Assembly (NCBI RefSeq): GCF_014699055.1
Contig: NZ_JACXAC010000008.1
Span: 1 to 64,000 of the forward strand
Direction: 5' to 3'
DNA length: 64,000 bases
Source of the DNA: Hymenobacter armeniacus
GTDB taxonomy: Bacteria > Bacteroidota > Bacteroidia > Cytophagales > Hymenobacteraceae
Shown here piece after piece: positions 51,734-59,920 of the stretch; position 1 is the first letter of the stretch; the number at the start of each line of letters is the position of its first letter. Below the pieces are notes generated by a model. It worked only from the letters and a program-made list of their open reading frames with translations. It ran no database searches and had not been told where the DNA came from. The position numbers and the translations under genes are program-made.

Positions 51734-53059
51734 CTACTCGGCGGCCGTCTGGTAGGGGTAGCGCTGCTGGTGCAGGGCGGCCACGCGCTTGGCCAGCAGC
51801 TCGCGCAGCTCTTCCAAGTTGGTGCGCTGCTGGGCCGATACGAACACCACGGGGTCGTGCAGCTTGGCCATGTAGGTGGCCTGCAGCTGGGCCAGCGGCG
51901 GGCGCGGCGCGGCGGCGTCTTCGCCCTCGGCCTCGTGCACCTCGCCGAAGGGGTCTTGTTCGGCCTCGTCGGGCTTGTACTGGTCGATTTTGTTGAACAC
52001 CAGCAGCACCGGCTTGTCGGCCGCGCCGATGTCGGCCAGCGTGTCGTTCACCACCTGAATCTGCTCCTCGAAGCCCGGGTGCGAAATGTCCACGACGTGC
52101 AGCAGCAAGTCGGCCTCGCGAATCTCGTCGAGCGTGCTCTTAAAGCTCTCAATCAGCTTAGTGGGCAGCTTGCGGATGAACCCGACCGTGTCGGACAGTA
52201 GAAAAGGGTTGTTGTCGAGCACCACCTTGCGGGTGGTGGCGTCGACGGTGGCGAAGAGCTTGTTTTCGGCGAAGACGTCGGCTTTGCCCAGCACGTTCAT
52301 CAGGGTGCTTTTGCCCACGTTGGTGTAGCCCACCAGCGCCACCCGGATGCTGCCGCCGCGGGTTTTGCGCTGGGTGTGGGCTTGCTTGTCGAGGTCTTCG
52401 AGCTTGTCTTTCAGAAAGGCAATCCGGTCGCGCACAATCCGGCGGTCCGTCTCAATTTCCGTTTCGCCCGGGCCCTTCATGCCCACGCCGCCGCGCTGCT
52501 TGTCCAAGTGCGTCCAGAGGCCCGTCAGGCGGGGCAGCAGGTACTGGTACTGGGCCAGCTCCACCTGCGTGCGCGAAGTGGCCGATTTGGCGCGCAGCGC
52601 GAAAATATCGAGAATCAGCAGGGAGCGGTCGACGATTTTCACCAGCAGCTCGGCTTCCAGGTTGCGGAGCTGGGAAGGGGAGAGGTCGTCGTCGAACACC
52701 ACCATGCTGCTGCCTTCGTGCTGCACGTAGGCCTTGATTTCGGCCAGCTTGCCCTCGCCCACGTAGGTGCGGATGTCGGGCTTTTCGAGGCGCTGCACGA
52801 AGCGCTTGGTGGCCGTGGCGCCGGCCGTTTCAATGAGGAACGCCAGCTCGTCCAGGTATTCCTGGGTTTGGGCTTCGGACTGCCGGCGCGGGGGCACGGA
52901 TACCAGCACGGCGGTTTCCTGCTCCTTGGCGGTTTCGTAAGTGCCGTTGTCGGCCGCTTTGGCCAGGATGCGGCCGGCGCGGCCCTTCACGCCGTCGACG
53001 GCGCCGATGTGGCGGGTGCTGTTGGTGTGCTTTCTGCCGCCGGATTGGGTGGTTGCCAT
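51734..53059 (-). CDS. hflX: GTPase HflX
   Basis: A 441-residue ribosome-associated GTPase. The N-terminal HflX domain has DELAFLIETAGATATKRFVQ and YVGEGKLAEIKAYVQHE; the coiled-coil part is RTQVELAQYQYLLPRLTGLW, with GVGMKGPGETEIETDRRIVR. The G-domain has GYTNVGKST (G1), LLSDTVGFIRKLP (G3) and FNKID (G4). HflX splits or rescues stalled 70S ribosomes under stress. A Glu/Pro/Ala-rich insert lies after FNKID (DEAEQDPFGEVHEAEGEDAA). The ATG at 53057-53059 is the first good start; the first 45 residues are a basic, poorly conserved extension. It is separated from the M16 peptidase by repeat R4. Confidence 0.95.
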   Translation of the reverse strand: MATTQSGGRKHTNSTRHIGAVDGVKGRAGRILAKAADNGTYETAKEQETAVLVSVPPRRQSEAQTQEYLDELAFLIETAGATATKRFVQRLEKPDIRTYVGEGKLAEIKAYVQHEGSSMVVFDDDLSPSQLRNLEAELLVKIVDRSLLILDIFALRAKSATSRTQVELAQYQYLLPRLTGLWTHLDKQRGGVGMKGPGETEIETDRRIVRDRIAFLKDKLEDLDKQAHTQRKTRGGSIRVALVGYTNVGKSTLMNVLGKADVFAENKLFATVDATTRKVVLDNNPFLLSDTVGFIRKLPTKLIESFKSTLDEIREADLLLHVVDISHPGFEEQIQVVNDTLADIGAADKPVLLVFNKIDQYKPDEAEQDPFGEVHEAEGEDAAAPRPPLAQLQATYMAKLHDPVVFVSAQQRTNLEELRELLAKRVAALHQQRYPYQTAAE

Positions 53060-53166
53060 GAGGAAGGAATTCGATAATCGGGATAAAGGTACTGGGAGAA
53101 TAAACGCAATTGCGGGGAAAAGGAACGGCGTGGTACCAACGAAAGAGGGCGAAGCAAAAAGAAAAA

Positions 53167-53273
53167 GAACGTCATGCTAAGCGAAATCGAAGCATCTCTA
53201 CCGCAGCAGTAATCCTGAATCAGGGGATTGGTTGCGCAATAGAGATGCTTCGACTCCGCTCCGCATGACGTTC
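53167..53273. repeat. Dispersed palindromic element, copy R4
   Basis: Arms 53167-53200 and 53240-53273 are inverted and related to R1, but more divergent (GCTAAGCGAAATCGAAGC instead of GCTGAGCGCAGCCGAAGC). It lies between the M16 peptidase gene and hflX. Confidence 0.88.
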
Positions 53274-53305
53274 AATGAAACGTTCAGCTAAGCAGCTTAG
53301 CGGTT

Positions 53306-56083
53306 CTACTTCACCGGCACCTCCGCCGCGGCCTTCATAAAGTCGCCGGCTTTTACGATGGTGAGCTTGCTGTAATCCAGGTACTTCTTGGCGGCAGCGC
53401 TCACCTGCTCGGGCGTGAGGGCGGCAATGCGCTTTTCCAGCTCGGCGTCGTAGGTGAAGGAACGGCCGTCTGCTTTGGTGAGGTACTGCGACCATTTGCG
53501 GGCCAGTTGGGCGTCCTGGCTGCGCTCCACCTGGAAGCTTTGCAGGGCCGCCGATTTGGCGGCTTTCAATTCCTCGGCGGTCACGCCGTCCTTGCTCATG
53601 CGCTCCAACTCCTCGCGGTAGGCGGCTTCGAGGCGGGCCGAGTTGGCAGGGTTGTAGATGGCGTAGGAGCCGAACGTGCCGATGGCGTCGTTGTCGTCGG
53701 CGTAGGTGAAGGAGCCCACGCCGTAGCTCACGCCCTCTTTCTGGCGAATGCGGGTGGCCAAGCGCGAGTTCAGGAAGCCGTCGCCGAGGATGTAGTTGGC
53801 CATGTACAGGGCCGGGTATTCGGGCGAGTCGTCGCGCAGCGCGTACTTCAGGAAAGTCACGAACATGGCGTTGGCCTTGTCGTCGGTCTGGATGGACTCG
53901 GCTTTGGCGGTGGCCGTGTTCTCGAACAGGCGCAGCGGAATGCGGGCATACGCCTGCGGGGCCTTCCAGTTGCCGAGCTGGCTTTTCACGGTTTTGCGCA
54001 GGGCCGGCTCGTCAAACGAACCCACCACGGCCAGCGTGGCCGCCTGCGCTCCGTAGAAATTCTTGTAGAAGGCGCGCACGTCTTCCACCTTCAGCGCCTT
54101 GATGGCGGCAATTTCCTCCTCAAAGGGGAGCGTGGCGAAGGGGTGGCCCTTGGGGTAGGGCTCGCTCAGGCGCTGAGCCAGGTTGAAGGCCAAAGCCTGC
54201 GGCTCCTGCTTCTGCGACTCCAGGCCGGCCAGGCGCTCCTGCTTTAGCTTCTCAAACTCGGCGGCCGGGAAGGTGGGGTTGCGCAGGCAGTCCATCACCA
54301 CGGCCAGCACGGTGGGCAGGTTTTGCTTGGCGGTTTGCACGCTCACGTTGGTGCTCTGGCCGTCGCCGTAGATGCGCACCTGGGCCTTGGCTTTGTCAAA
54401 CGCGTCGCGAATCTGCGAGTAGGAGCGGGTTTTGGTGCCGCGCTCCAGCATGGCCGCCGTGAGGCTGGCCACCGACGACTTGTTGCTCAGGCTGGCTTCG
54501 TCGCCGTAGCGCAGGCGCAGGTTCAGGTTCACCGAGCTGCCGCGGGTTTGCTTGGCCAGCAGGGCGTACTTCACGCCGCCTTCCTGGCCGCGCTTGGTGC
54601 GCGTGTCGATGTTGGCGGGCGTGGCTTCGAAGGCCTCACCGGCCGCGATGGCGGCCTCACCCTTGTAGCCGCGCACCTGGTCGGCCACGTCGGGCGTGGC
54701 CGGAATGGGGGCGCGGTCGGGCTTGGCTTCGGGCCGGAACAGGCCCACGGTGCGGTTGCTGGGCTTGAGGTAGGCGGCTGCCACGCGCTGCACGTCGGCG
54801 GGCGTCACGTTGCGCAGCCGGTCGCGGTAGAGGTACACCAAGCGCCAGTCGCCGGTGGCGATGTACTCGCTCAGGGCCAGCCCCACCTCGTCCGATTTCT
54901 GAAACATCAGCTCGATGTCTTTCAGGCGGGTGGTTTTGGCGCGGTCCACTTCCTCGGCGGTGGGGGCCTGCCGGGCCACGTTGTCCAGCGTAGTCATCAT
55001 CACCGTGCGGGCCGAGTCCAGGGAGCGGCCCTGCCGCACTTCGGCGTAGAAATACGCAAAGCCAGGGTCGTGCAGCGTAGGCGTGAAACCCCACTGGCTG
55101 GCCGCGCGCTTGCTCTCCACCAGGGCTTTATACAAGCGGCCCGAGGGCTGGTTGGTGAGCACGTCCACCAGCACGTCCAGGGCGGGGTAGTCGGGGTGCG
55201 AGCCGGCGGGCACGTGGTAGGCGGTGGCCAGGCCCTGGGTGTCGCCGGTGCGGCGCAGGGTCACTTCGCGCTCGCCGTCCTGGGTGGGCTCGGTGGTGTA
55301 GGTGGGCGCCAGGGTGCGGGCCGGGCGCGCAATGGGCCCGAAGTATTGGCTAATCAGGCCGAGGGTTTTGGCCTCGTCCATCTTGCCGGCCACCAGCAGC
55401 ACGGCGTTGTCGGGCTGGTAGTATTTCTGGTAAAACGCTTTCAGGTTGTCAATGGGCACGCGCTCTATGTCTTCCTTCGAGCCGATGGTGGACTTGCCGT
55501 AGTTGTGCCAGAGGTAGGCCGTGCTCAGCACGCGGTCCATCAGCACGCGGCTGGGGCTGTTTTCGCCGCTCTCAAACTCGTTGCGGACCACGCTGAATTC
55601 GGAGTCGAGGTCTTTTTTGGCGATGAAGGAATTCACCATCCGGTCCGATTCCAGGTCGAGGGCCCACTTCAGGTTTTCGTCGGAAGCCGAGAAGGTTTCG
55701 AAATAGTTGGTGCGGTCGTACCAGGTTGTGCCGTTGGGCGAGGCGCCGTGCTCGGTGAGCTCCTGCGGCACGTTGGGGTGCTTGGTGGAGCCCTTGAACA
55801 CCATGTGCTCCAGCAAGTGGGCCATGCCGCTTTCGCCGTAGCCCTCGTGCCGCGAGCCCACCAGGTAGGTGATGTTCACGGTAGTCGTGGGTTTCGACTG
55901 GTCGGGGAAAAGAAGCACCCGCAGCCCGTTTTTGAGCTGGTATTCGGTGATGCCCTCCACCGAAGTGACGCGGGTGACGCCGGCCGGCAGCGCCGCCGTG
56001 CCCTGGGCCAGGGCCGGGCCGGCGCTCATGCCGAGCAGGGCCGCGGCAGACAGCCAGTTGCGGAACGGAAAAGTTTTTTGCAT
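53306..56083 (-). CDS. M16 family zinc peptidase (insulinase/pitrilysin type), exported
   Basis: A 925-residue protein with a signal peptide (MQKTFPFRNWLSAAALLGMS, then AGPALAQ). The N-terminal M16 domain has the inverted zinc motif HLLEH (His89, Glu92, His93) in GESGMAHLLEHMVFKG, and the third ligand Glu in LKWALDLESDRM. A second, inactive M16-like half follows (LNLRLRYGDEASLSNKSSVA, FYKNFYGAQAATLAVVGSFD), so both halves of the peptidase clamshell are in one chain. It probably degrades peptides in the periplasm. The arrangement is common in Bacteroidota. It is encoded alone, with R4 just beyond its 3' end. Confidence 0.94.
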   Translation of the reverse strand: MQKTFPFRNWLSAAALLGMSAGPALAQGTAALPAGVTRVTSVEGITEYQLKNGLRVLLFPDQSKPTTTVNITYLVGSRHEGYGESGMAHLLEHMVFKGSTKHPNVPQELTEHGASPNGTTWYDRTNYFETFSASDENLKWALDLESDRMVNSFIAKKDLDSEFSVVRNEFESGENSPSRVLMDRVLSTAYLWHNYGKSTIGSKEDIERVPIDNLKAFYQKYYQPDNAVLLVAGKMDEAKTLGLISQYFGPIARPARTLAPTYTTEPTQDGEREVTLRRTGDTQGLATAYHVPAGSHPDYPALDVLVDVLTNQPSGRLYKALVESKRAASQWGFTPTLHDPGFAYFYAEVRQGRSLDSARTVMMTTLDNVARQAPTAEEVDRAKTTRLKDIELMFQKSDEVGLALSEYIATGDWRLVYLYRDRLRNVTPADVQRVAAAYLKPSNRTVGLFRPEAKPDRAPIPATPDVADQVRGYKGEAAIAAGEAFEATPANIDTRTKRGQEGGVKYALLAKQTRGSSVNLNLRLRYGDEASLSNKSSVASLTAAMLERGTKTRSYSQIRDAFDKAKAQVRIYGDGQSTNVSVQTAKQNLPTVLAVVMDCLRNPTFPAAEFEKLKQERLAGLESQKQEPQALAFNLAQRLSEPYPKGHPFATLPFEEEIAAIKALKVEDVRAFYKNFYGAQAATLAVVGSFDEPALRKTVKSQLGNWKAPQAYARIPLRLFENTATAKAESIQTDDKANAMFVTFLKYALRDDSPEYPALYMANYILGDGFLNSRLATRIRQKEGVSYGVGSFTYADDNDAIGTFGSYAIYNPANSARLEAAYREELERMSKDGVTAEELKAAKSAALQSFQVERSQDAQLARKWSQYLTKADGRSFTYDAELEKRIAALTPEQVSAAAKKYLDYSKLTIVKAGDFMKAAAEVPVK

Positions 56084-56200
56084 GATGAAAAAAGGAAGTG
56101 AAAAAGGTTGCGTGCAGTTGAAGATTGACGCTAATAAAGGGTATTAATTTGATATGCCAGTAAGGGGATTGCCGCAGTCAGCCAATGGTTGCCAGCCGCA

Positions 56201-56231
56201 AAAAAATAGCCGGCCCCTCACGGAGCCGGCT
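56201..56231 (-). terminator. Terminator of the cytochrome c gene
   Basis: A stem AGCCGGC/GCCGGCT (56208-56214 with 56225-56231), followed on the minus strand by ATTTTTTT. A second GC-rich hairpin with T7 lies a little closer to the gene. Confidence 0.7.
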
Positions 56232-56268
56232 GATAATCAAAAGCAAAAAAAGGCCGGTGGCCGGGCCG

Positions 56269-56556
56269 TTATTTCAGCGTCAGCGAATAGGCCACTACTT
56301 GCTGCACCTGCTCGGGCGTGAGCACCTTGCCAAAGGCCGGCATCTTGCCCATGCCGTTGGTGACGAGGTAAGTGCGCCCGAAGGCATTGAGGTTGCTCTT
56401 GGTGAGGTCGTGGGCGCCGTTGGCGCCTTTCTTGCCGTTGGCGCCGTGGCAGCGCGCGCAGTTTTTCTGAAAAAGGGCCTGGCCGGGCACCAGCGGCGGG
56501 CCCGCCAGCGCCAGTTGCGGCAAGAAGGCCAGCAAAGCAAAATATCGAAAATTCAT
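56269..56556 (-). CDS. Small class I cytochrome c
   Basis: A 95-residue exported c-type cytochrome. The signal peptide ends near residue 18 (LPQLALAG). The heme-binding motif is CARCH (Cys33, Cys36, His37), and the axial Met is Met72 in GKMPAFG. Other family features are QALFQKNCARCHGANGKKG and the C-terminal helix TPEQVQQVVAYSLTLK. It carries single electrons in the periplasm. No oxidase or dehydrogenase partner is adjacent. It is divergent from the glycosyltransferase gene. Confidence 0.92.
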   Translation of the reverse strand: MNFRYFALLAFLPQLALAGPPLVPGQALFQKNCARCHGANGKKGANGAHDLTKSNLNAFGRTYLVTNGMGKMPAFGKVLTPEQVQQVVAYSLTLK

Positions 56557-56717
56557 ACTGGGGCTAACACAAAATCAGGCCACAAAGTACCGGAACAATT
56601 AGGGAATGAGGGGAGGAGGGTATGGGGGGAGGAGGACGCAAACTGTGAAATGAACCGGCGGGCCCGACCTTTGCCAACTCGTACCCTCCTGCCTTCATAC
56701 CCTCTTACCCCAAAAAA

Positions 56718-57830
56718 GTGCGCGTCGCCATCGTTATCAACACCAGCTGGAACATCTGGAATTTTCGCGCCAGCCTCGTGCGGGCCTTGCAGGCCGCCGG
56801 CCACGACGTGCTGGCCATTGCCCCGCCCGATGACTACTCGCAGCGCCTCGAAACCGAGCTGGGCTGCCGCTACGTGCCCATTCTGATGGAGAACAAGGGC
56901 ACCAACCCCGTAAAAGACGCCGCCCTTACGCGCCGCTTCTACCAGATTTACCGGCGCGAGCGGCCCGACGTGGTGCTGCACTACACCATCAAGCCCAACA
57001 TCTACGGCAGCATTGCCGCTAAAATGGCCGGCATTCCCAGCATCAACAACGTGAGCGGGCTGGGCACGGTGTTTATCGTCAAGAACTTCGTGAGCAAGGT
57101 GGCGCTGGCGCTCTACCGCTTCGCCTTCCGCTTTCCGGCCAAAATATTCTTTCAGAACGGCGACGACCGGCAGCTGTTCCTCGAAAACGGCCTCGTGCGC
57201 CGCGAAATCACCGACCTGCTGCCCGGCTCCGGCGTCGACACCGAGCGGTTTCGGCCGGCGGCGGAGTTTGTGCGCCAAACGCCGTTTGTGTTCCTGATGG
57301 TGGCCCGCGTGCTCTATGAGAAAGGCGTGGTGGAGTACTTCGAGGCGGCCAAAATCGTGCGGCAGGCCGTGCCTGGCACCCGCGTGCAGCTGCTGGGCGG
57401 GCTCGACGAGGCCGGTGGCGTGGGCGTGCCCCGCGCCACGTTTGAGGAGTGGCTGAAGGCCGGCGACATCGAATACCTGGGCCGCTCCGACGACGTGGCC
57501 GCCCACCTGCACCGCGCCGACTGCGTGGTGCTGCCCAGCTACCGCGAAGGCACGCCCAAAACCCTGCTCGAAGCCGCCGCCGTGGGCAAGCCCATCGTGA
57601 CCACCGACGTGCCCGGCTGCCGCGAAACCGTGGTGGACGGCCGCAACGGCTACCTCTGCCAGGTGCGCTCGGGCGAAGACCTGGCCGCCAAAATGCTGCA
57701 AGTGCTGCGCCTGAACGACGCCGACCTGCGCGGCATGGGCCAAAATAGTCGCTACCTTGCCGAAACCAAATTCGACGAGAAACTGGTGCTCGACAAATAC
57801 GTCTCGGCCGTGGCGGCGGTGAAAAAATGA
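56718..57830 (+). CDS. Glycosyltransferase family 4 protein
   Basis: A 370-residue GT-B enzyme from a GTG start at 56718 (VRVAIVINTSWNIWNFRASL). The N-terminal acceptor half includes KPNIYGSIAAKMAGIPSINN. The C-terminal donor half has FLMVARVLYEKGVVEYFEAA, YLGRSDDVAAHLHRADCVVL, and the typical E-x7-E segment PSYREGTPKTLLEAAAVGKP. Such enzymes add sugars from nucleotide donors to surface polysaccharide or lipid-linked glycans at the inner membrane. It overlaps by four bases the upstream frame of the RmlC-type epimerase gene and is probably cotranscribed with it. That supports a role in surface sugar assembly. Confidence 0.92.
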   Translation: MRVAIVINTSWNIWNFRASLVRALQAAGHDVLAIAPPDDYSQRLETELGCRYVPILMENKGTNPVKDAALTRRFYQIYRRERPDVVLHYTIKPNIYGSIAAKMAGIPSINNVSGLGTVFIVKNFVSKVALALYRFAFRFPAKIFFQNGDDRQLFLENGLVRREITDLLPGSGVDTERFRPAAEFVRQTPFVFLMVARVLYEKGVVEYFEAAKIVRQAVPGTRVQLLGGLDEAGGVGVPRATFEEWLKAGDIEYLGRSDDVAAHLHRADCVVLPSYREGTPKTLLEAAAVGKPIVTTDVPGCRETVVDGRNGYLCQVRSGEDLAAKMLQVLRLNDADLRGMGQNSRYLAETKFDEKLVLDKYVSAVAAVKK

Positions 57831-57855
57831 CCCTGCGGGCGGCCCGGGCTCACCC

Positions 57856-57863
57856 TACCTTTG
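57856..57863 (+). promoter_or_regulatory. Possible -7 box (TACCTTTG) before the epimerase start
   Basis: An exact TAnnTTTG match only 5 bases before the chosen ATG at 57869. No TTG is at the -33 position. If used, the transcript would be nearly leaderless. Confidence 0.3.
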
Positions 57864-57868
57864 CGCCA

Positions 57869-58417
57869 ATGCAAGCCAAAACCCACGCCCTGTCCGGGCT
57901 CATTGAATTTATCCCCCGCCTGTTCGGCGACCCCCGGGGCGTGTTCTACGAAACCTACAGCGCCCGCCACATGCAGGAGCTGGGCTTGCCCGCCGACATT
58001 CATTGGGTGCAGGACAACCAGTCGAAATCGCAGCCGGGCGTGGTGCGCGGCCTGCACTTCCAGCGCCCGCCCCACGCGCAGGCCAAGCTGGTGCGCGTGG
58101 CCCACGGCCGCGTGCGCGACGTGGTGGTGGACCTGCGCCGCGATTCGCCCACTTACGGCCGGCATTCGCAAGTCGAGCTCAGCGCGGCCGTGGGCAACAT
58201 TCTGTTCATTCCGGCGGGCTTTGCCCACGGCTTCGTGGCGCTGGAAGAAGACACCTTGTTTCTCTACAAATGCTCGGACTACTACGCGCCCGCCAGCGAA
58301 GGCGGCCTGCTGTGGAACGACCCCGCCCTGGGCATCAACTGGGGCGTAGCTGACGCCCTGGTTTCGGCCAAAGACGCCACCCTGCCCACGCTGGCTGAGT
58401 TCGAGAGCCCGTTTTAG
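57869..58417 (+). CDS. rfbC: dTDP-4-dehydrorhamnose 3,5-epimerase family protein (RmlC)
   Basis: 182 residues from the ATG at 57869 (MQAKTHALSGLIEFIPRLFG), the usual RmlC length. An earlier ATG at 57827 overlaps the glycosyltransferase stop and adds 14 unrelated residues. Cupin signatures are GDPRGVFYETYSARH, QDNQSKSQPGVVRGLHFQRP with the catalytic His, AKLVRVAHGRVRDVVVDLRR with SPTYG, and FIPAGFAHGFVALEE. It epimerises dTDP-4-keto-6-deoxyglucose on the way to dTDP-rhamnose. The other three rml genes are not adjacent. Related epimerases for other deoxysugars have the same motifs, so the exact sugar is not certain. Confidence 0.88.
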   Translation: MQAKTHALSGLIEFIPRLFGDPRGVFYETYSARHMQELGLPADIHWVQDNQSKSQPGVVRGLHFQRPPHAQAKLVRVAHGRVRDVVVDLRRDSPTYGRHSQVELSAAVGNILFIPAGFAHGFVALEEDTLFLYKCSDYYAPASEGGLLWNDPALGINWGVADALVSAKDATLPTLAEFESPF

Positions 58418-58419
58418 GA

Positions 58420-58511
58420 CAGTGAACAGTTAGCAGTTGGCAGTTAGCAGTGAACAGTTAGCAGTGGACATCGGGCGGTTCTGTTCACTGATAACTGTTC
58501 ACTGTTAACTG
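58420..58511. repeat. Low-complexity inverted repeat of CAGTTA/CAGTGAA units
   Basis: Arms 58441-58466 (CAGTTAGCAGTGAACAGTTA...) and 58486-58511 pair with two mismatches. The left side also has a tandem array of similar units from 58420. It lies between the convergent epimerase and murF genes. Confidence 0.8.
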
Positions 58512-58513
58512 AA

Positions 58514-59818
58514 TTACAGCAGCTCCACCAGCGTTTCCAGCGCCATGCCGCGGCTGCCTTTCACCAGCACCAGCTGGTGGCTCACGGGGTGTTGGCGCAG
58601 CCAGTCGGCCGCTTCGGCCTTGGTGGGGAAATAGTGGGCGCCGGGCGCCGCGGCGTGGGCATGCTGCATCTGCTCGCCCACGAGCAGCACCTGCTCGATG
58701 GGCAGCCCAGCCAGCAGCTGGCCCAGCTTGGCGTGCTCCCGTTGGCTTTCTTCGCCCAGCTCAAACATGTCGCCCAGGATGGCCGCCCGGCCCTGGCCCG
58801 CGCTGGCCGGCCGCTGGGCAAAGCTGCGCAAGGCCGCCGCCATGCTGCTGGGGTTGGCGTTGTAGGCGTCGAGCACGAGGTCGTTGCCGCGCTCGGTGCG
58901 CACCAACTGCGAGCGGTTGTTTTGCGGGTTGTACTGGGCCAGGGCGGTGGCCACGCGCGCCGGCGCCACGCCAAAGTGCAGGCCCACGGCGGCAGCGGCG
59001 GCCAGGTTGGGGAAGTTGTAGTCGCCGGTGAGCTGAGCGGCCACGTCGGTGCCGTCGGCCAGGCGCAGGGCCACGGCGGGCGCGGCCGAGAGCAACGTGG
59101 CGGGGTAGGTGTCGGCCGCGCCGGGGTAACTGAGGCACGTGGGCACCTGTGCGGCCAGGCCGGGCAGCTTGGCGTCGAGGGTGTTGACGAAGGCCGTGCC
59201 CCCGGTGCGGGCTAGGTAGTCAAACAGTTCCCCCTTGCCCTTGGCCACGCCCTCAGGCCCGCCAAAGCCCTCGAGGTGGGCCAGGCCGATGTTGGTGATG
59301 AGGCCGTGCGTGGGCTGGGCCCACTGGCAGTAGGCCGCGATTTCGCCCTGGTGGTTGGCGCCCATCTCTATCACGGCGAAGTCGTGCTCATCGGCCCGCA
59401 GGCGCAGCAGGGTGAGGGGCACGCCGATGTGGTTGTTGAAGTTGCCGATGGTGGCCAGCACCTTGAACTGCTGCGCCAGCACGGCCGTGAGCAGCTCTTT
59501 GGTGGTGGTTTTGCCGTTGGAGCCCGTCACGGCCAGCACCGGGATGCGGAATTGCTCGCGGTGTTCGCGGGCCAGCTCCTGCAGGGCCAGCAGCGGGTCG
59601 GGGGCGTAGGTGTAGCGGGCGGGGTCGGTGGCGGCCAGGTCGGCGTCGTCCACCACGGCGTGGCGGGCGCCTTTGGCCAGCGCCTGGGGCGCAAAGGCCG
59701 CGCCGCGGAAGCTGGGGCCGTTGAGGGCAAAAAACAGCGTGCCGGGCTGGGGCTGGCGCGAATCGGTGCTGACCAGGCCGCCGGCGGCCTGGTACTGCGA
59801 ATAGAGCGAAGTGGGCAT
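58514..59818 (-). CDS. murF: UDP-N-acetylmuramoyl-tripeptide--D-alanyl-D-alanine ligase MurF
   Basis: A 434-residue Mur ligase that adds D-Ala-D-Ala to the UDP-MurNAc-tripeptide in the cytoplasm. The N-terminal MurF domain has STDSRQPQPGTLFFALNGPS. The P-loop is VLAVTGSNGKTTTKELL. Other motifs are FNNHIGVPLTLLRL, AVIEMGANHQGEIAAYC and LITNIGLAHLEGFGGPEGVA with the invariant Asn and His, and LVLDAYNANPSSMAAALRSF in the C-terminal domain. It is not in the dcw cluster here, which is common in Bacteroidota. It is divergent from the FG-GAP gene. Confidence 0.96.
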   Translation of the reverse strand: MPTSLYSQYQAAGGLVSTDSRQPQPGTLFFALNGPSFRGAAFAPQALAKGARHAVVDDADLAATDPARYTYAPDPLLALQELAREHREQFRIPVLAVTGSNGKTTTKELLTAVLAQQFKVLATIGNFNNHIGVPLTLLRLRADEHDFAVIEMGANHQGEIAAYCQWAQPTHGLITNIGLAHLEGFGGPEGVAKGKGELFDYLARTGGTAFVNTLDAKLPGLAAQVPTCLSYPGAADTYPATLLSAAPAVALRLADGTDVAAQLTGDYNFPNLAAAAAVGLHFGVAPARVATALAQYNPQNNRSQLVRTERGNDLVLDAYNANPSSMAAALRSFAQRPASAGQGRAAILGDMFELGEESQREHAKLGQLLAGLPIEQVLLVGEQMQHAHAAAPGAHYFPTKAEAADWLRQHPVSHQLVLVKGSRGMALETLVELL

Positions 59819-59920
59819 GAACGGAAACGGGGTGCCGGGTGTAACTTGCTACAAAGGTGGGCGTGATTTTTGTACTGCGCCGGGCAGTTCTTCTTTCCTC
59901 ACGTCTGTTGCTTGTTGCTT

